Position numbers and translations under genes: made by a program
Shown: positions 42,781 through 52,946 of the stretch, piece after piece
Layout: each line of letters starts with the position of its first letter
Position numbering within the stretch: position 1 is the stretch's first letter
Source: Stutzerimonas stutzeri KOS6
GTDB taxonomy: Bacteria; Pseudomonadota; Gammaproteobacteria; Pseudomonadales; Pseudomonadaceae
Assembly: GCF_000307775.2 (NCBI RefSeq)
Contig: NZ_KK020675.1
Span: 106,531-170,530 of the forward strand
DNA length: 64,000 nucleotides
Direction: 5' to 3'
Notes under the pieces: generated by a model
Told to the model about the DNA's origin: nothing
Database searches by the model: none
Seen by the model: only the letters and a program-made list of their open reading frames with translations

Positions 42781-44389
42781 CGATTCTGTTGAAAAAGTAG
42801 GTTTAGCGGCAGCAAGGCGGTCGGATGTACCTGCTGTCGAAGTGGCTGCAAGCCACTTCAAGTTACCTTTCGGCGTTTCACTGAGCGTCCTTGCTCAGGT
42901 TTGAGGGTTAATTCGAGGGTTTCTGCTCGCCACAGGCGTACCTATCCCGTGAGCGGTGGCCCTTGAGGCAAAAGCTTGGCCATGCGGCGCAGGTTCTGCA
43001 CCATCGCAGCCATGGTGAATTCGTCAGTGGCGCCTGTCAGGCCACGCAGTCGTAAACGGTCGAGTTTCATGATCCGTTTAAGATGGGCGAAAAGCATCTC
43101 CACCTTCTTCCGTTCGCAACGTGAGACGAGGTATTCCGGTGTCTTGGCGATGCGTCGAGCCACATCGCGGGCAGCCTCATGGATGCTGCGAACGATCTTC
43201 CGATTCGGTGTGTTGGGGCAGCATTTCGCTTTCAACGGACAGGTGACGCAGTCGGTTTGGCTGGAGCGGTAGATGATGGTGTTGGCCTTGGTTACCCGCG
43301 ATCTTTTCTGGGTGAAGGCGCGCCATTCACTGCGTAGCGGTTTGCCGGTTGGGCAGCGATATTCATTGGCTTCCTGATTCCAGTGGAAGTCGTTACTGGA
43401 GAGACTGTCGTCCTTGCGCTCAGTCTTGTCCCACACCGGCACATGCGGCTCGATGTCCTTCTCTTCGACCATCCAGGCCAGCATCGGGGCAGTGCCATAG
43501 GCGGTGTCGCCGATGAGGCGTTCCGGTGTGAGGTCGAACTGCGCTTCGACACGCTCGACCATCGTCCTGGTCGAGTCGACTTCGGCGGTACGGTGCGCCG
43601 GGGTCGCTTCCACATCCATGATCACACCGTGCTCAGTGTCGATCAGGTAATTTGTGGAGTAGGCAAAGAAGGCCGGGCCGCCTGGTGCTGCTGTCCAACG
43701 GGACTGAGGATCGGTGAGCGAAATCTTCTTGGGAAGAGCCTCAGCCAACGCATCTTCATCAAGTGCTTCGAGGTACTCGCGCACGGCGCGGCTGCTGAGC
43801 TTTGGATCGCTCCAATCGACTTCATCTCCCACCACCCCACGTTGGCGGCTAGCATCGGCCTTGATGATGCTGGCGTCCACAGCGAAGCCTTCGCCTTTGA
43901 CCAGGCCAGCCGCCATGCAGCGGCGCAGCACCTCATTGAACAACCAGCGGAACAGGCCACTGTCACGAAAACGGCCGTGCCGGTTCTTCGAGAAGGTCGA
44001 GTGATTGGGTACTTCGTCTTCCAGACCCAGCCGGCAGAACCAGCGATAGCCAAGGTTCAGGTGCACCTCTTCGCACAATCGACGCTCGGAACGAATGCCA
44101 TAGCAGTAGCCGACGACGAGCATACGCACCATCAATTCCGGGTCAATCGAGGGACGCCCGATGGGGCTATAGAAATCCGCCAGATAGGCGCGCAGATCAC
44201 TGAGATCCAGGCACTGGTCGATGCTGCGCAGGAGATGTTGGGCCGGGACGTGATCTTCGAGATTGAACGAGTAGAACAGGCGCTGCTGTCCTCCCGGTAA
44301 CTGTCCCATCATGCTGTTCGCCTCCACGCCCGCTGACAAAGCAATTTTGCCAACGGCATGGGGAGGTCGCTACTTTTTCAACAGAATCG
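42781..44389 (-). mobile_element. IS1182-family insertion sequence
   Basis: Perfect 20-bp inverted repeats, cgattctgttgaaaaagtag at 42781-42800 and its complement at 44370-44389, enclose one transposase gene. Length is 1609 bp. Pairing can be extended two to three bases outward with one mismatch. No clear target duplication was seen. Confidence 0.85.
42942..44339 (-). CDS. IS1182-family transposase
   Basis: This 465-residue transposase has the N-terminal region typical of IS1182 (YSFNLEDHVPAQHLLRSID, then YSPIGRPSIDPELMVRMLVV), an Asp in FAVDASIIKADASRQ, DTAYGTAP, and the C-terminal YLVSRCERKKVEMLFAHLKR with the catalytic Glu. A Cys cluster (CVTCPLKAKCC) is usual for the family. Complete frame, so it may be active. 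Confidence 0.93.
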   Translation of the reverse strand: MSAGVEANSMMGQLPGGQQRLFYSFNLEDHVPAQHLLRSIDQCLDLSDLRAYLADFYSPIGRPSIDPELMVRMLVVGYCYGIRSERRLCEEVHLNLGYRWFCRLGLEDEVPNHSTFSKNRHGRFRDSGLFRWLFNEVLRRCMAAGLVKGEGFAVDASIIKADASRQRGVVGDEVDWSDPKLSSRAVREYLEALDEDALAEALPKKISLTDPQSRWTAAPGGPAFFAYSTNYLIDTEHGVIMDVEATPAHRTAEVDSTRTMVERVEAQFDLTPERLIGDTAYGTAPMLAWMVEEKDIEPHVPVWDKTERKDDSLSSNDFHWNQEANEYRCPTGKPLRSEWRAFTQKRSRVTKANTIIYRSSQTDCVTCPLKAKCCPNTPNRKIVRSIHEAARDVARRIAKTPEYLVSRCERKKVEMLFAHLKRIMKLDRLRLRGLTGATDEFTMAAMVQNLRRMAKLLPQGPPLTG

Positions 44390-44903
44390 ACCCAAAGCTG
44401 CCGCTCGCCCGGGCGAACAATCGGCCAAAAGCGGTCATCAGGTGCTCACGAATGCAGGGCTGATTGATTTTATGCAACTGGCCACTAAACTTGGGACTAG
44501 CCCACCATGAGGTAGAGATTCAAAACTGAGTGAAGCTAATTGCTTAACTGCCGTCGCGCTCCGATGTAGTGCACGCTGGAAACTCATTGATATATTACCT
44601 CACCGTAGTTAGCAACGAGCATCGCAGATTCATAGACAGTAATGTTGAGCTGCAGGCGCAGGTGTCGTGAAGACGCACGTACTCAATATCGATGCAATGT
44701 TGCTGCTACAAAAATGCAGTGGCAAGGCAGATCCAGTTGCGACCAAGCTGGTGCTGTTTGTAGCTCTTGCGCGAGTTTGCGTGCGCCAGGCAGTTTCGCT
44801 ACATACCATGCCCTTTCGAGAGGCGCCGCCGACAGTCCTCAATTACGTTGAACACTCTATCCAGTTCGAGACGTGCCAGGCGGCAGGTAAGAACTCCGCT
44901 CCC
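44390..44903. other. Gap without a supported gene
   Basis: Three overlapping short frames on the + strand lack ribosome sites and family signatures. Base composition is lower in GC than the pump genes. I see no RNA gene. Confidence 0.5.
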
Positions 44904-45545
44904 TCATGTGTTCGGGCAATTTCCTGATGCCACAGACACTTTTAACAAATGCTCAGGTGGCGACTTGATCAGACAGAGCAGTGATTCGAGCACGGAACGT
45001 ATTAGCGACTCTTTGTTCTCTGGCTGTTGCAGGCACTCATATAAAAGACCGCTGATAGCGCTCTGAAATAGCGCCTCGACCATTTCAAGATTTATGTCTG
45101 GAGAAATTTCGCCATTTCTAGAAGCGGACTCGAGGATGGCCGCAATTTGCCGCATGAACTGCTTGCGCAGCCGCGTTAAGCCGTCCCGAATGATTCCGCA
45201 TTCGCCTGTAGGACCTTGAAGGAACATGATGCTCAAGAGCTTTCGAGCCGTGTCGTCGCCAACCGTATTCAGCAGAACGCGCGCCAGCCACGTCCATGCG
45301 TTGTCAAGGCAGGCATTGCGAGGCACCGGCTGTCGAAGCGGAATCGATAACTCGTCGAACAGCGCGTTCAAGATGGCGTGCTTGTCTTTGAAATGCCAAT
45401 AGACCGCACCGCGTGTGACGCCCGCCATCTTGGCCACCGTCGCCAACGCGGCGTTATCGACCCCTTCATCCCAGAACACTTCATTGGCAGCCATGAGAAT
45501 CTTGCGTCGGGTCAGCTCCGCTTCAGCGGCGGTTCGTCTGGCCAT
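44904..45545 (-). CDS. ttgW: TetR-family regulator of the efflux locus (TtgW/SrpR position)
   Basis: A 213-residue TetR/AcrR-type protein with the HTH (NAALATVAKMAGVTRGAVYWHFKDK) at residues 25-55 and a helical ligand domain of the TtgR/AcrR type. It follows the IclR gene by 11 bp on the same strand, divergent from the pump operon, the order of ttgV-ttgW and srpS-srpR. In those loci the TetR protein is a minor regulator (TtgW) or anti-repressor (SrpR). This copy is full length. The symbol rests on synteny, not close identity. Confidence 0.75.
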   Translation of the reverse strand: MARRTAAEAELTRRKILMAANEVFWDEGVDNAALATVAKMAGVTRGAVYWHFKDKHAILNALFDELSIPLRQPVPRNACLDNAWTWLARVLLNTVGDDTARKLLSIMFLQGPTGECGIIRDGLTRLRKQFMRQIAAILESASRNGEISPDINLEMVEALFQSAISGLLYECLQQPENKESLIRSVLESLLCLIKSPPEHLLKVSVASGNCPNT

Positions 45546-45556
45546 GCTTTCGCCTC

Positions 45557-46342
45557 TCAGGATGTATGCGTGGCGCGCCGACCGATCGCCCGCTCGACGC
45601 TCTGCTGGCAGCGGTGCAGCGCCTGTTGAAATGGCTCACGACGAGTCACTAGCCGCGCTGTCGGTCCGACGATTGCGATCGAGTACCGACCCAAATAGGT
45701 TTCCAGCGTGATCGCAAACGAGCTGAGTCCCTCAATCAGCTCGCCATGTTCTTCGGCAACGGCGCCCTCAGCGATCTGGTCGAGCTGCTCAAGCAGCGTA
45801 ATCCGGTCAGGCGTGCATGGAGTCACGATCGGCAGCGGGTCGGGCAGCAGCTGTTGCCGCCACTCATCGGCCAGGACCGCCAGCAGCGCCTTGCCGCTCG
45901 CAGTCGCGTAGGCCGGCGCCTTGATACCAATGGGAAACACGACACGTAGCTCACGCTCGGCCACGACGCGGTCGACCACGTAGGCTTTCGCGCCGACCAG
46001 CGTGCTGACGCAAACCGACTCGCCCAACTGCTCGGAGAGCTCGAGCATGTAGGGCTTGAGCAACGTGATGATGTCCGTCTGGGTCTGGCTGATCAGCTGC
46101 CCGAGTGCCGGCCCCAGGCGGAAGCCGCCACTGGGGCCAAGGGTCTCGACCAGGTACTCGGCCTCCAGCGCGGTGATGATGCGCTGCACCGTGGAGCGGG
46201 GCAGGTCGACGATCTGCGCGATAGCAGCCAGGCTCAGTCCCTGGGGGTTGTCGCCCAGGGCCCGCATGATCGCTCCTGCGCGGGCGATTACCTGAATACC
46301 GTTGTGCCGGCCGGCTTCAGCGGCCTGGTCTGTCTGTGTCAT
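45557..46342 (-). CDS. ttgV: IclR-family repressor of the efflux pump (TtgV/SrpS-like)
   Basis: A 261-residue protein with the N-terminal winged helix (GLSLAAIAQIVDLPRSTVQRII) and the IclR effector domain (ELRVVFPIGIKAPAYATASGKALLA). The segment GIQVIARAGAIMRALG closely resembles TtgV, which binds aromatic solvents and lets go of the ttgGHI promoter. It is divergent from the pump operon with a 211-bp gap that holds a clear dyad. Confidence 0.85.
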   Translation of the reverse strand: MTQTDQAAEAGRHNGIQVIARAGAIMRALGDNPQGLSLAAIAQIVDLPRSTVQRIITALEAEYLVETLGPSGGFRLGPALGQLISQTQTDIITLLKPYMLELSEQLGESVCVSTLVGAKAYVVDRVVAERELRVVFPIGIKAPAYATASGKALLAVLADEWRQQLLPDPLPIVTPCTPDRITLLEQLDQIAEGAVAEEHGELIEGLSSFAITLETYLGRYSIAIVGPTARLVTRREPFQQALHRCQQSVERAIGRRATHTS

Positions 46343-46489
46343 AGCATCCTCTTATGTACTACGCCCACTTGGGTTGCGGGGATTTTCCAGCAGCTTCGCA
46401 AGAGTGAACAGGCATTCTTCAACGTCGCGGACCGGAGTTGCCAGTTCCTTGTTCAGGCCTGTTACATATTCCGAGTTGTCTCTACTGAA

Positions 46490-46525
46490 CTGTATAGTGA
46501 TACACTGAATCGCTATATGGTACAG
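46490..46525. promoter_or_regulatory. Probable TtgV operator between ttgV and ttgG
   Basis: tatagtgat (46493-46501) and atcgctata (46509-46517) form an inverted repeat with one mismatch and a 7-bp spacer, framed by ctgta and tacag. It lies 37 bp before the GTG start of ttgG and should overlap its promoter, as TtgV sites do. Confidence 0.6.
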
Positions 46526-46553
46526 CCTTTGTGCATTTGAGGGGAGACAACAG

Positions 46554-47702
46554 GTGAATCACCGAAAAGCTAAATCGCGCGCATGGCATTCCGTTCCGCT
46601 GGCGGCACTGTTGCTGGCCGGCTGCGTGGAGTCGGACAAGACGCAAACCGCGGCGCCGGTGCCCGAGGTCGGCGTCTACACCGTACAGGCGCAGCCGCTG
46701 ACCCTGACCACCGACCTGCCGGGTCGCACCAGCGCCTACCGGGTCGCCGAGGTGCGCCCGCAGGTTTCCGGCATCCTCCAGCAGCGCCTGTTCACCGAGG
46801 GCTCGGAGGTGAAGAAAGGCCAGCAGCTGTACCAGATCGATCCGCGCACCTACGAGGCGCGCCTGGCCCGCGCCGAAGCCAACCTGACCACCGCCGAGAA
46901 CCTGGCCCGCCGCTACGAGCGCCTGCTGAAGACCAATGCGGTCAGCCAGCAGCAGTACGACGACGCCCAGGCCGCCTGGAAGCAGGCGCAGGCGGAAGTG
47001 CAGGTGGCACGCATCGACGTGCAGTACACCAAGGTGCTGGCGCCGATCTCCGGGCGCATCGGCCGCTCGGCAGTGACCGAGGGGGCGCTGGTCACCAACG
47101 GCCAGGCCCAGCATCTGGCCACCGTGACCCAGCTCGATCCGATATACGTCGACGTCAACCAGCCGATCACCAAGCTGCTCGGGCTCAAGCGCGCACTGGA
47201 ATCCGGGCGCCTGCAGAAAACCGGCAGTGACCAGGCCGAGGTCAGCCTGACGCTCGATGACGGCAGCGCCTATCCGTTGCCCGGCACCCTGAAGTTCTCC
47301 GAGGTGAGCGTCGACCCGACCACCGGTTCGGTGACGTTGCGCGCCGAGTTTCCCAACCCGGACCGCAAGCTACTGCCGGGCATGTTCGTGCATGCGCTGC
47401 TCAAGGAAGGCACCCAGCAGGACGCCATCCTCGTGCCGCAGCAGGCGGTCAGTCGCGATGCCCGCGGCGTACCCAGCGTCTGGGTGGTCAAGCCGGACGA
47501 CAGCGTCGAGCGGCGCGAGGTCGAGACCCTGCGTACCGTCGGCAATGCCTGGCTGATCGGCAAGGGTGTTGCTGATGGCGAGCGGGTGGTCACCGAAGGC
47601 ACGCAGCGGGTACGCAGCGGCATCACGGTCAAGCCGGTGGCCGCCAGTAACGTCAAGCTGGTCGCCGAGTTCGCTCCGAAGACCGACGCCGTCGCCAACT
47701 GA
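46554..47702 (+). CDS. ttgG: RND efflux membrane fusion lipoprotein, TtgG/SrpA-like
   Basis: A 382-residue periplasmic adaptor. The lipobox LLLAGC places the acylated Cys near residue 23. It has the lipoyl half [21 protein letters not shown], a hairpin coiled coil at about 100-165, and the beta-barrel and membrane-proximal domains at the C-terminus ([13 protein letters not shown]). GTG start with GAGGGGAGA upstream. It links the TtgH pump to the TtgI channel and is the first gene of the operon. Confidence 0.9.
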   Translation: MNHRKAKSRAWHSVPLAALLLAGCVESDKTQTAAPVPEVGVYTVQAQPLTLTTDLPGRTSAYRVAEVRPQVSGILQQRLFTEGSEVKKGQQLYQIDPRTYEARLARAEANLTTAENLARRYERLLKTNAVSQQQYDDAQAAWKQAQAEVQVARIDVQYTKVLAPISGRIGRSAVTEGALVTNGQAQHLATVTQLDPIYVDVNQPITKLLGLKRALESGRLQKTGSDQAEVSLTLDDGSAYPLPGTLKFSEVSVDPTTGSVTLRAEFPNPDRKLLPGMFVHALLKEGTQQDAILVPQQAVSRDARGVPSVWVVKPDDSVERREVETLRTVGNAWLIGKGVADGERVVTEGTQRVRSGITVKPVAASNVKLVAEFAPKTDAVAN

Positions 47703-47716
47703 GGAGCAAACCGTAC

Positions 47717-50700
47717 ATGTCCCGTTTTTTCATTGACCGGCCGATCTTCGCCTGGGTGCTGGCGATCGTCGCCATGCTCGCCGGCGCGTTGTCGCTGGTG
47801 AAAATGCCGATCAGCCAGTACCCCAACATCGCCGCACCGGCCGTGGCCATCGATGTGTCCTATCCCGGCGCCTCCGCGCAGACCGTGCAGGACACCGTGG
47901 TGCAGGTGATCGAACAGCAACTCAGCGGCCTCGACGGTTTTCGCTACATGTCCGCGGAGAGCAATTCCGACGGCAGCATGACCATCATCGTGACCTTCGA
48001 GCAGGGCACCGACCCGGATATCGCCCAGGTCCAGGTGCAGAACAAACTGCAGCTGGCTACACCCAGGCTGCCTGAGGAAGTGCAGCGCCAAGGGCTGCGC
48101 GTGGTGAAGTACCAGCAGAACTTCTTCCTGATCATCGGGCTGGCGGACAGCACCGGCAAGATGAGCAACTTCGACCTCGGCAACGTGATCGCTTCGCAGC
48201 TGCAGGACCCGATCTCGCGCATCGACGGCGTCGGCGACTACATGCTGTTCGGCTCGCCCTATGCCATGCGCATCTGGCTCGACCCGGCCAAGCTCAACAG
48301 CTACCAGCTGACCCCCAGCGACGTCGCCAACGCCATCCGCGAGCAGAACGTGCAGGTCTCCTCCGGCCAGCTCGGCGGCCTGCCGACCCGCTCGGGTGTG
48401 CAGCTCAACGCCACGGTGCTGGGCAAGACCCGCATGACCACGCCCGAGGAGTTCGAGGAAATCCTGGTCAAGGTCAAAACCGACGGCTCGCAGATCCGCG
48501 TCAAGGACGTTGCCCGGGTCGCGCTGGGCGCCGACAACTTCGCCATTTCCAGCAAGCACAACGGCAGACCGTCGGCGGGCCTGGCCCTGCGCCTGGCCAG
48601 CGGCGGCAACCTGCTGGAAACCGTGAAGGCGGTGAAAGCCGTGATGGAGAAGCAGAAGGCCTATCTGCCGGAAGGGGTCGAGGTGTTCTATCCCTACGAC
48701 ACCACGCCAGTGGTGGAGGCCTCGATCAGTTCGGTGATTTACACCATCATCGAAGCCGTGGCGTTGGTATTTTTGGTGATGTACCTGTTCCTGCAGAACT
48801 TCCGCGCCACACTCATCCCGACCCTGGCGGTGCCCGTGGTGCTGCTCGGCGCCTTCGCCCTGCTGCCTTACTTCGGCCTCAGCATCAACGTGCTGACCAT
48901 GTACGCCATGGTGCTAGCCATCGGTTTGCTGGTGGATGACGCCATCGTGGTGGTTGAGAACGTCGAGCGCCTGATGCACGAAGAAGGGCTGACGCCGCTG
49001 GAAGCGACGCGCAAATCCATGGGGCAGATTCAGGGCGCGCTGGTCGGCATCGGCCTGGTGCTGTCGGCGGTGTTCGTGCCGATGGCCTTCTTCGGCGGTT
49101 CAGCGGGCATCATCTACAAGCAGTTCGCCGTGACTATCGTGCTCTGCATGAGTCTCTCGGTACTGGTCGCGCTGATTTTCACCCCGGCGCTGTGCGCCAC
49201 CATCCTGAAGAAGCCCAAGGGCGACGCCCACCACGAGAAAAAAGGCTTCTTCGGCTGGTTCAACCGTATTTTCGACCGTGGCACGAATCGCTTCGAACGC
49301 GGCGTCAGCGGCATGCTCAAGAATCGCGGGCGATACCTGCTGGCATTCGTGTTGATTACCGCCGGTACCGGCTATCTGTTCACCCAGATTCCCAAGGCCT
49401 TCCTGCCCAACGAAGACCAGGGCCTGCTGATGGTCGAGGTACGCATGCCGGTGAATTCCTCCGCCGAACGCACCGAAGCGGTACTGCAGGAAGTGAGCGA
49501 CTACCTGCGCAATGAGGAAGGCCAGCTGATCCAGCACGTGCTGACCGTCAACGGCTTCAACTTCGCCGGTCGCGGGCAGAACTCCGGCCTCGGTCTGGTC
49601 ATGCTCAAGGACTGGAGCGTGCGCGCCGCGGAAGGCCAGGACGTGTTCAGCCTGGCCCAGCGCGCCAACGCCCGCTTCGCCCAGATCAAGGACGCCACCG
49701 TCATGGCCTTCGTGCCGCCGGCGATCCTCGAGATGGGTAACGCCATGGGCTTCAACCTGTACCTGCAGGACAACTCCGGCGTCGGTCACGCCGCGCTGAT
49801 GGAGGCGCGCAACCAGTTCCTGCAGCTGGCCAACCAGCATCCGAAGCTGCGCGCGGTGCGCCCCAACGGCAAGGACGACGAGCCGCAGTTCCAGGTCAAT
49901 ATCAATGACGAGAAAGCCCGCGCCCTGCAGGTCAGCATCGCCTCAATCAACGAAACCATGAGCGCGGCCTGGGGTTCGATGTACGTCAACGACTTCATCG
50001 ACCGCGGTCGGGTCAAGCGTGTCTACATCCAGGGCCAAGACGATTCGCGCATCTCGCCGGAAGACTTCGACAAGTGGTACGTGCGCAACGCCCTCGGTGA
50101 GATGGTGCCCTTCTCGGCCTTCGCCACCGGCGAGTGGGTGTTTGGCTCGCCGAAGCTGGAACGCTACGGCGGCATCTCTTCGCTGGCAATCCTCGGCGAG
50201 CCGGCACCCGGCTACAGCACCGGCGACGCCATGGTCGCCATCGCCGAAATCATGCAGCAGCTGCCGCCGGGTATCGGCCTGAGCTACACCGGGCTGTCCT
50301 ACGAGGAAATCCAGACCGGCGACCAGGCGCCGATGCTCTATGCGCTGACCGTGCTGATTGTGTTCCTCTGTCTGGCCGCGCTCTACGAGAGCTGGTCGGT
50401 GCCGGCTTCGGTGATGCTGGTGGTGCCGCTGGGCATCCTCGGCGCGGTGCTCGCCACGCTGTTCCGTGACCTCACCGCCGACGTCTACTTCCAGATCGGC
50501 CTGATGACCACGGTCGGTCTGTCGGCGAAGAACGCCATCCTCATCGTCGAGTTCGCCAAGGATTTGTATGAGAAGGAAGGCATGCCGCTGGTCGATGCTG
50601 CCGTTCATGCGGCCAGGCTGCGGCTGCGACCGATCGTCATGACTTCCTTGGCCTTTACCTTCGGTGTATTGCCCATGGCTCTGGCCAGTGGCGCCGGTGC

Positions 50701-50857
50701 CGGCAGCCAGCACTCGGTCGCTACCGGCGTGGTCGGCGGGATGATCACCGCCACGGTGCTCGCGGTGTTCTTCGTGCCGCTGTTCTATGTGGTGGTGGTC
50801 AAGTTGTTCGAAGGCCGCAAGAAGGCTCAGGCCGATGGCGAAGGAGAATCCGCATGA
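47717..50857 (+). CDS. ttgH: RND solvent/multidrug efflux pump, TtgH/SrpB-like
   Basis: A 1046-residue HAE1-type RND transporter with [20 protein letters not shown] at the start, the proton-relay [20 protein letters not shown] (two Asp in helix 4), and the C-terminal [17 protein letters not shown] with the relay Lys. Length is full and no breaks are seen. It exports organic solvents and antibiotics by proton antiport. The 14-bp gap to ttgG and four-base overlap with ttgI show one operon. Confidence 0.93.
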   Translation: MSRFFIDRPIFAWVLAIVAMLAGALSLVKMPISQYPNIAAPAVAIDVSYPGASAQTVQDTVVQVIEQQLSGLDGFRYMSAESNSDGSMTIIVTFEQGTDPDIAQVQVQNKLQLATPRLPEEVQRQGLRVVKYQQNFFLIIGLADSTGKMSNFDLGNVIASQLQDPISRIDGVGDYMLFGSPYAMRIWLDPAKLNSYQLTPSDVANAIREQNVQVSSGQLGGLPTRSGVQLNATVLGKTRMTTPEEFEEILVKVKTDGSQIRVKDVARVALGADNFAISSKHNGRPSAGLALRLASGGNLLETVKAVKAVMEKQKAYLPEGVEVFYPYDTTPVVEASISSVIYTIIEAVALVFLVMYLFLQNFRATLIPTLAVPVVLLGAFALLPYFGLSINVLTMYAMVLAIGLLVDDAIVVVENVERLMHEEGLTPLEATRKSMGQIQGALVGIGLVLSAVFVPMAFFGGSAGIIYKQFAVTIVLCMSLSVLVALIFTPALCATILKKPKGDAHHEKKGFFGWFNRIFDRGTNRFERGVSGMLKNRGRYLLAFVLITAGTGYLFTQIPKAFLPNEDQGLLMVEVRMPVNSSAERTEAVLQEVSDYLRNEEGQLIQHVLTVNGFNFAGRGQNSGLGLVMLKDWSVRAAEGQDVFSLAQRANARFAQIKDATVMAFVPPAILEMGNAMGFNLYLQDNSGVGHAALMEARNQFLQLANQHPKLRAVRPNGKDDEPQFQVNINDEKARALQVSIASINETMSAAWGSMYVNDFIDRGRVKRVYIQGQDDSRISPEDFDKWYVRNALGEMVPFSAFATGEWVFGSPKLERYGGISSLAILGEPAPGYSTGDAMVAIAEIMQQLPPGIGLSYTGLSYEEIQTGDQAPMLYALTVLIVFLCLAALYESWSVPASVMLVVPLGILGAVLATLFRDLTADVYFQIGLMTTVGLSAKNAILIVEFAKDLYEKEGMPLVDAAVHAARLRLRPIVMTSLAFTFGVLPMALASGAGAGSQHSVATGVVGGMITATVLAVFFVPLFYVVVVKLFEGRKKAQADGEGESA

Positions 50858-52284
50858 GACTCAAGCATCTGACCGTCGCGATGACGCTGGCGCTGTCCGG
50901 CTGCAGCCTGATTCCGGACTACCAGCGCCCGGACATGCCGGTGCAGGCGCAGTGGCCGGAAGGCGCGGCCTATGATCAGGGCGTGTCGGCGAGCACCACT
51001 GCCACGGAGCTGGGTTGGCGGCAGTTCTTCGTCGATCCGACCCTGCAACGCCTGATCGGCCTCTCGCTGGAAAACAACCGCGACCTGCGTCAGGCGGCGC
51101 TCAACGTCGAAGCCTACCGCGCGCAATACCGCATCAGCCGCTCCGACCTGTTCCCCAGCATCGGCATCGACGGCAGCGGCCAGCGCCAGCGTCTGCCGGC
51201 CGACCTGGCGAACACCGGCGAGGCGGGTATCGCCAGCCAGTACGGTGTAACGCTTGGCGTCAGTGCCTACGAGCTGGACTTCTTCGGTCGCCTGCGCAGC
51301 CTGGAGGAAGGCGCGCTGGCGCGCTACCTGGCAACCGAGGAGGCGCAACGCAGCGTGCAGATCGGGCTGGTCAGCGAGGTCGCGATGGCCTACCTGACCT
51401 GGCGCACCGATCAGGGCCTGCTGGAGCTGACCCACGACACGCTCTACAGCTATGGCAAAAGCCTGAGCCTGGTGCAGGCCGCCCACGACGTTGGCACGGC
51501 ATCGGCATTGGATGTGCGTCAGGCCCGCAGCCTGGTGGAGCAGGCGCGCGTGCAGTTCGCCCGCTATTCGCGCCTGGTCGCGCAGGATGCCAACCTGCTG
51601 CGCCTGTTGCTCGGCACCGAGCTGCCGGCCGATATCACGGATGAACCCGGCAGTGATCGCATGTTCGCAGAATTGCCGGTGGGCATGCCGGCCGACCTGC
51701 TGCTACGCCGCCCGGATATCATCGCAGCCGAGTTTCGCCTGCATGCGGCCAACGCCAACATTGGCGCAGCACGCGCGGCGTTCTTCCCGAGCATCCGCCT
51801 GACAGCCGCCGCCGGCACCCTGAGCGGTGAGCTAGACGGCCTGTTCGAGGGCGGTTCGGGCACCTGGAGTTTCATGCCACAGATCAACATCCCGATCTTC
51901 ACCGCCGGCCGGCTCAAGGCCAACCTCGATTACGCCGAGGTGCAGAAGGACATCAACATCGCCGAGTACGAACAGACCATCCAGACCGCATTCCGCGAAG
52001 TCGCCGATGGCCTGGCCGCACGCGGCACCTTCGAAGAACAGCTGCAGGCCCAGGCCGACCTGACCACTACCACCCAGGAATACCTGGAACTGGCGCAGCA
52101 GCGCTATGACGAGGGTGTCGACAACTACTTGGCCGTGCTCGATGCGCAACGCGAACTGTTCTCTGCCCAGCAACAGCTGCTCAGCGACCGACTGCTGCAG
52201 CTCAACAGCGAGGTGCAGCTGTTCCGAGCGCTCGGCGGCGGATGGACGGAGAACATCGCGCACCGCGACGAGTCCGCGCAATAA
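50854..52284 (+). CDS. ttgI: Outer-membrane efflux channel lipoprotein, TtgI/SrpC-like
   Basis: A 476-residue TolC/OprM-type protein with lipobox [18 protein letters not shown] typical of OprM-like channels, and two repeated halves ([37 protein letters not shown]). It forms the trimeric exit duct for TtgGH. It overlaps ttgH by four bases and is followed by a GC-rich dyad and pagL. Confidence 0.92.
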   Translation: MRLKHLTVAMTLALSGCSLIPDYQRPDMPVQAQWPEGAAYDQGVSASTTATELGWRQFFVDPTLQRLIGLSLENNRDLRQAALNVEAYRAQYRISRSDLFPSIGIDGSGQRQRLPADLANTGEAGIASQYGVTLGVSAYELDFFGRLRSLEEGALARYLATEEAQRSVQIGLVSEVAMAYLTWRTDQGLLELTHDTLYSYGKSLSLVQAAHDVGTASALDVRQARSLVEQARVQFARYSRLVAQDANLLRLLLGTELPADITDEPGSDRMFAELPVGMPADLLLRRPDIIAAEFRLHAANANIGAARAAFFPSIRLTAAAGTLSGELDGLFEGGSGTWSFMPQINIPIFTAGRLKANLDYAEVQKDINIAEYEQTIQTAFREVADGLAARGTFEEQLQAQADLTTTTQEYLELAQQRYDEGVDNYLAVLDAQRELFSAQQQLLSDRLLQLNSEVQLFRALGGGWTENIAHRDESAQ

Positions 52285-52288
52285 AAAG

Positions 52289-52311
52289 GCGGTCGGCGTT
52301 ACGCCGGCCGC
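52289..52311 (+). terminator. GC-rich hairpin after the pump operon
   Basis: gcggtcggcgt pairs with acgccggccgc over 11 positions with a single-base loop, just after the ttgI stop. No T-run follows, so it may only protect the mRNA end and allow read-through to pagL. Confidence 0.4.
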
Positions 52312-52355
52312 TATGACAACGTTTGATTGTTTTGGAAAGCCAGAGGAGAGAAAGC

Positions 52356-52874
52356 ATGAAAATCCGCTTCGCACTGTCGTTGGCAATCGCACTTCTTACC
52401 GGCACAGCCACCGCTGGCGCCGCCGAGTTTTCCGGCGCGCTGGGCATGACCGGTCAAGGTGACATGAGCTACCGCGCCGGCCTGGCGTTCGACTGGGACA
52501 AAACCTGGCTGAACAGCGGCACTGGCCAGCTGACCGGCTACTGGGAAGCTGCCTATACCTATTGGGAAGGCGGTGACGACTACAGCGGTGCGCACTCGCT
52601 GTCCTTCGCCCCGGTATTTGTCTATGAGTTCAGCGGCTTCAAATACACGCCCTTCGTCGAAGCCGGGATTGGCGTTGCATTCTTCTCCAAGACCGATGTC
52701 GGCGAGCAGCAATTGGGGTCCTCGTTCAACTTCGAAGACCGCATCGGCGCCGGCCTGAAGCTGCCGCACGAGCAAAAGGTCGGCATACGCGCCATCCACT
52801 ATTCCAATGCCGGCATCAAACAGCCGAACGACGGAATCGAATCCTACTCATTGTTCTACAACAAAGCCTTCTGA
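52356..52874 (+). CDS. pagL: Lipid A 3-O-deacylase, PagL-like
   Basis: A 172-residue outer-membrane beta-barrel protein with a signal peptide (ALSLAIALLTGTATAGAA) and the PagL active-site region IHYSNAGIKQPNDGIES. His148, Ser150 and Glu162 correspond to mature His126, Ser128 and Glu140 if about 22 residues are removed, the known catalytic set. It removes the 3-O-acyl chain from lipid A in the outer leaflet. It has its own GGAGAG site, 71 bp after ttgI, inside the solvent-pump cargo. Confidence 0.9.
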   Translation: MKIRFALSLAIALLTGTATAGAAEFSGALGMTGQGDMSYRAGLAFDWDKTWLNSGTGQLTGYWEAAYTYWEGGDDYSGAHSLSFAPVFVYEFSGFKYTPFVEAGIGVAFFSKTDVGEQQLGSSFNFEDRIGAGLKLPHEQKVGIRAIHYSNAGIKQPNDGIESYSLFYNKAF

Positions 52875-52946
52875 TATCTGGGGCTTCTGCGCCGGACGGA
52901 GTCGCAACGTGGTAATCACCTTGCCGCAATTGTCCCTTATACCTAG

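Noticed and set aside
47270-48559. 429-codon minus-strand frame in the pump region
   Set aside because: Antisense shadow of ttgG and ttgH; composition typical of a reverse frame of a high-GC gene.
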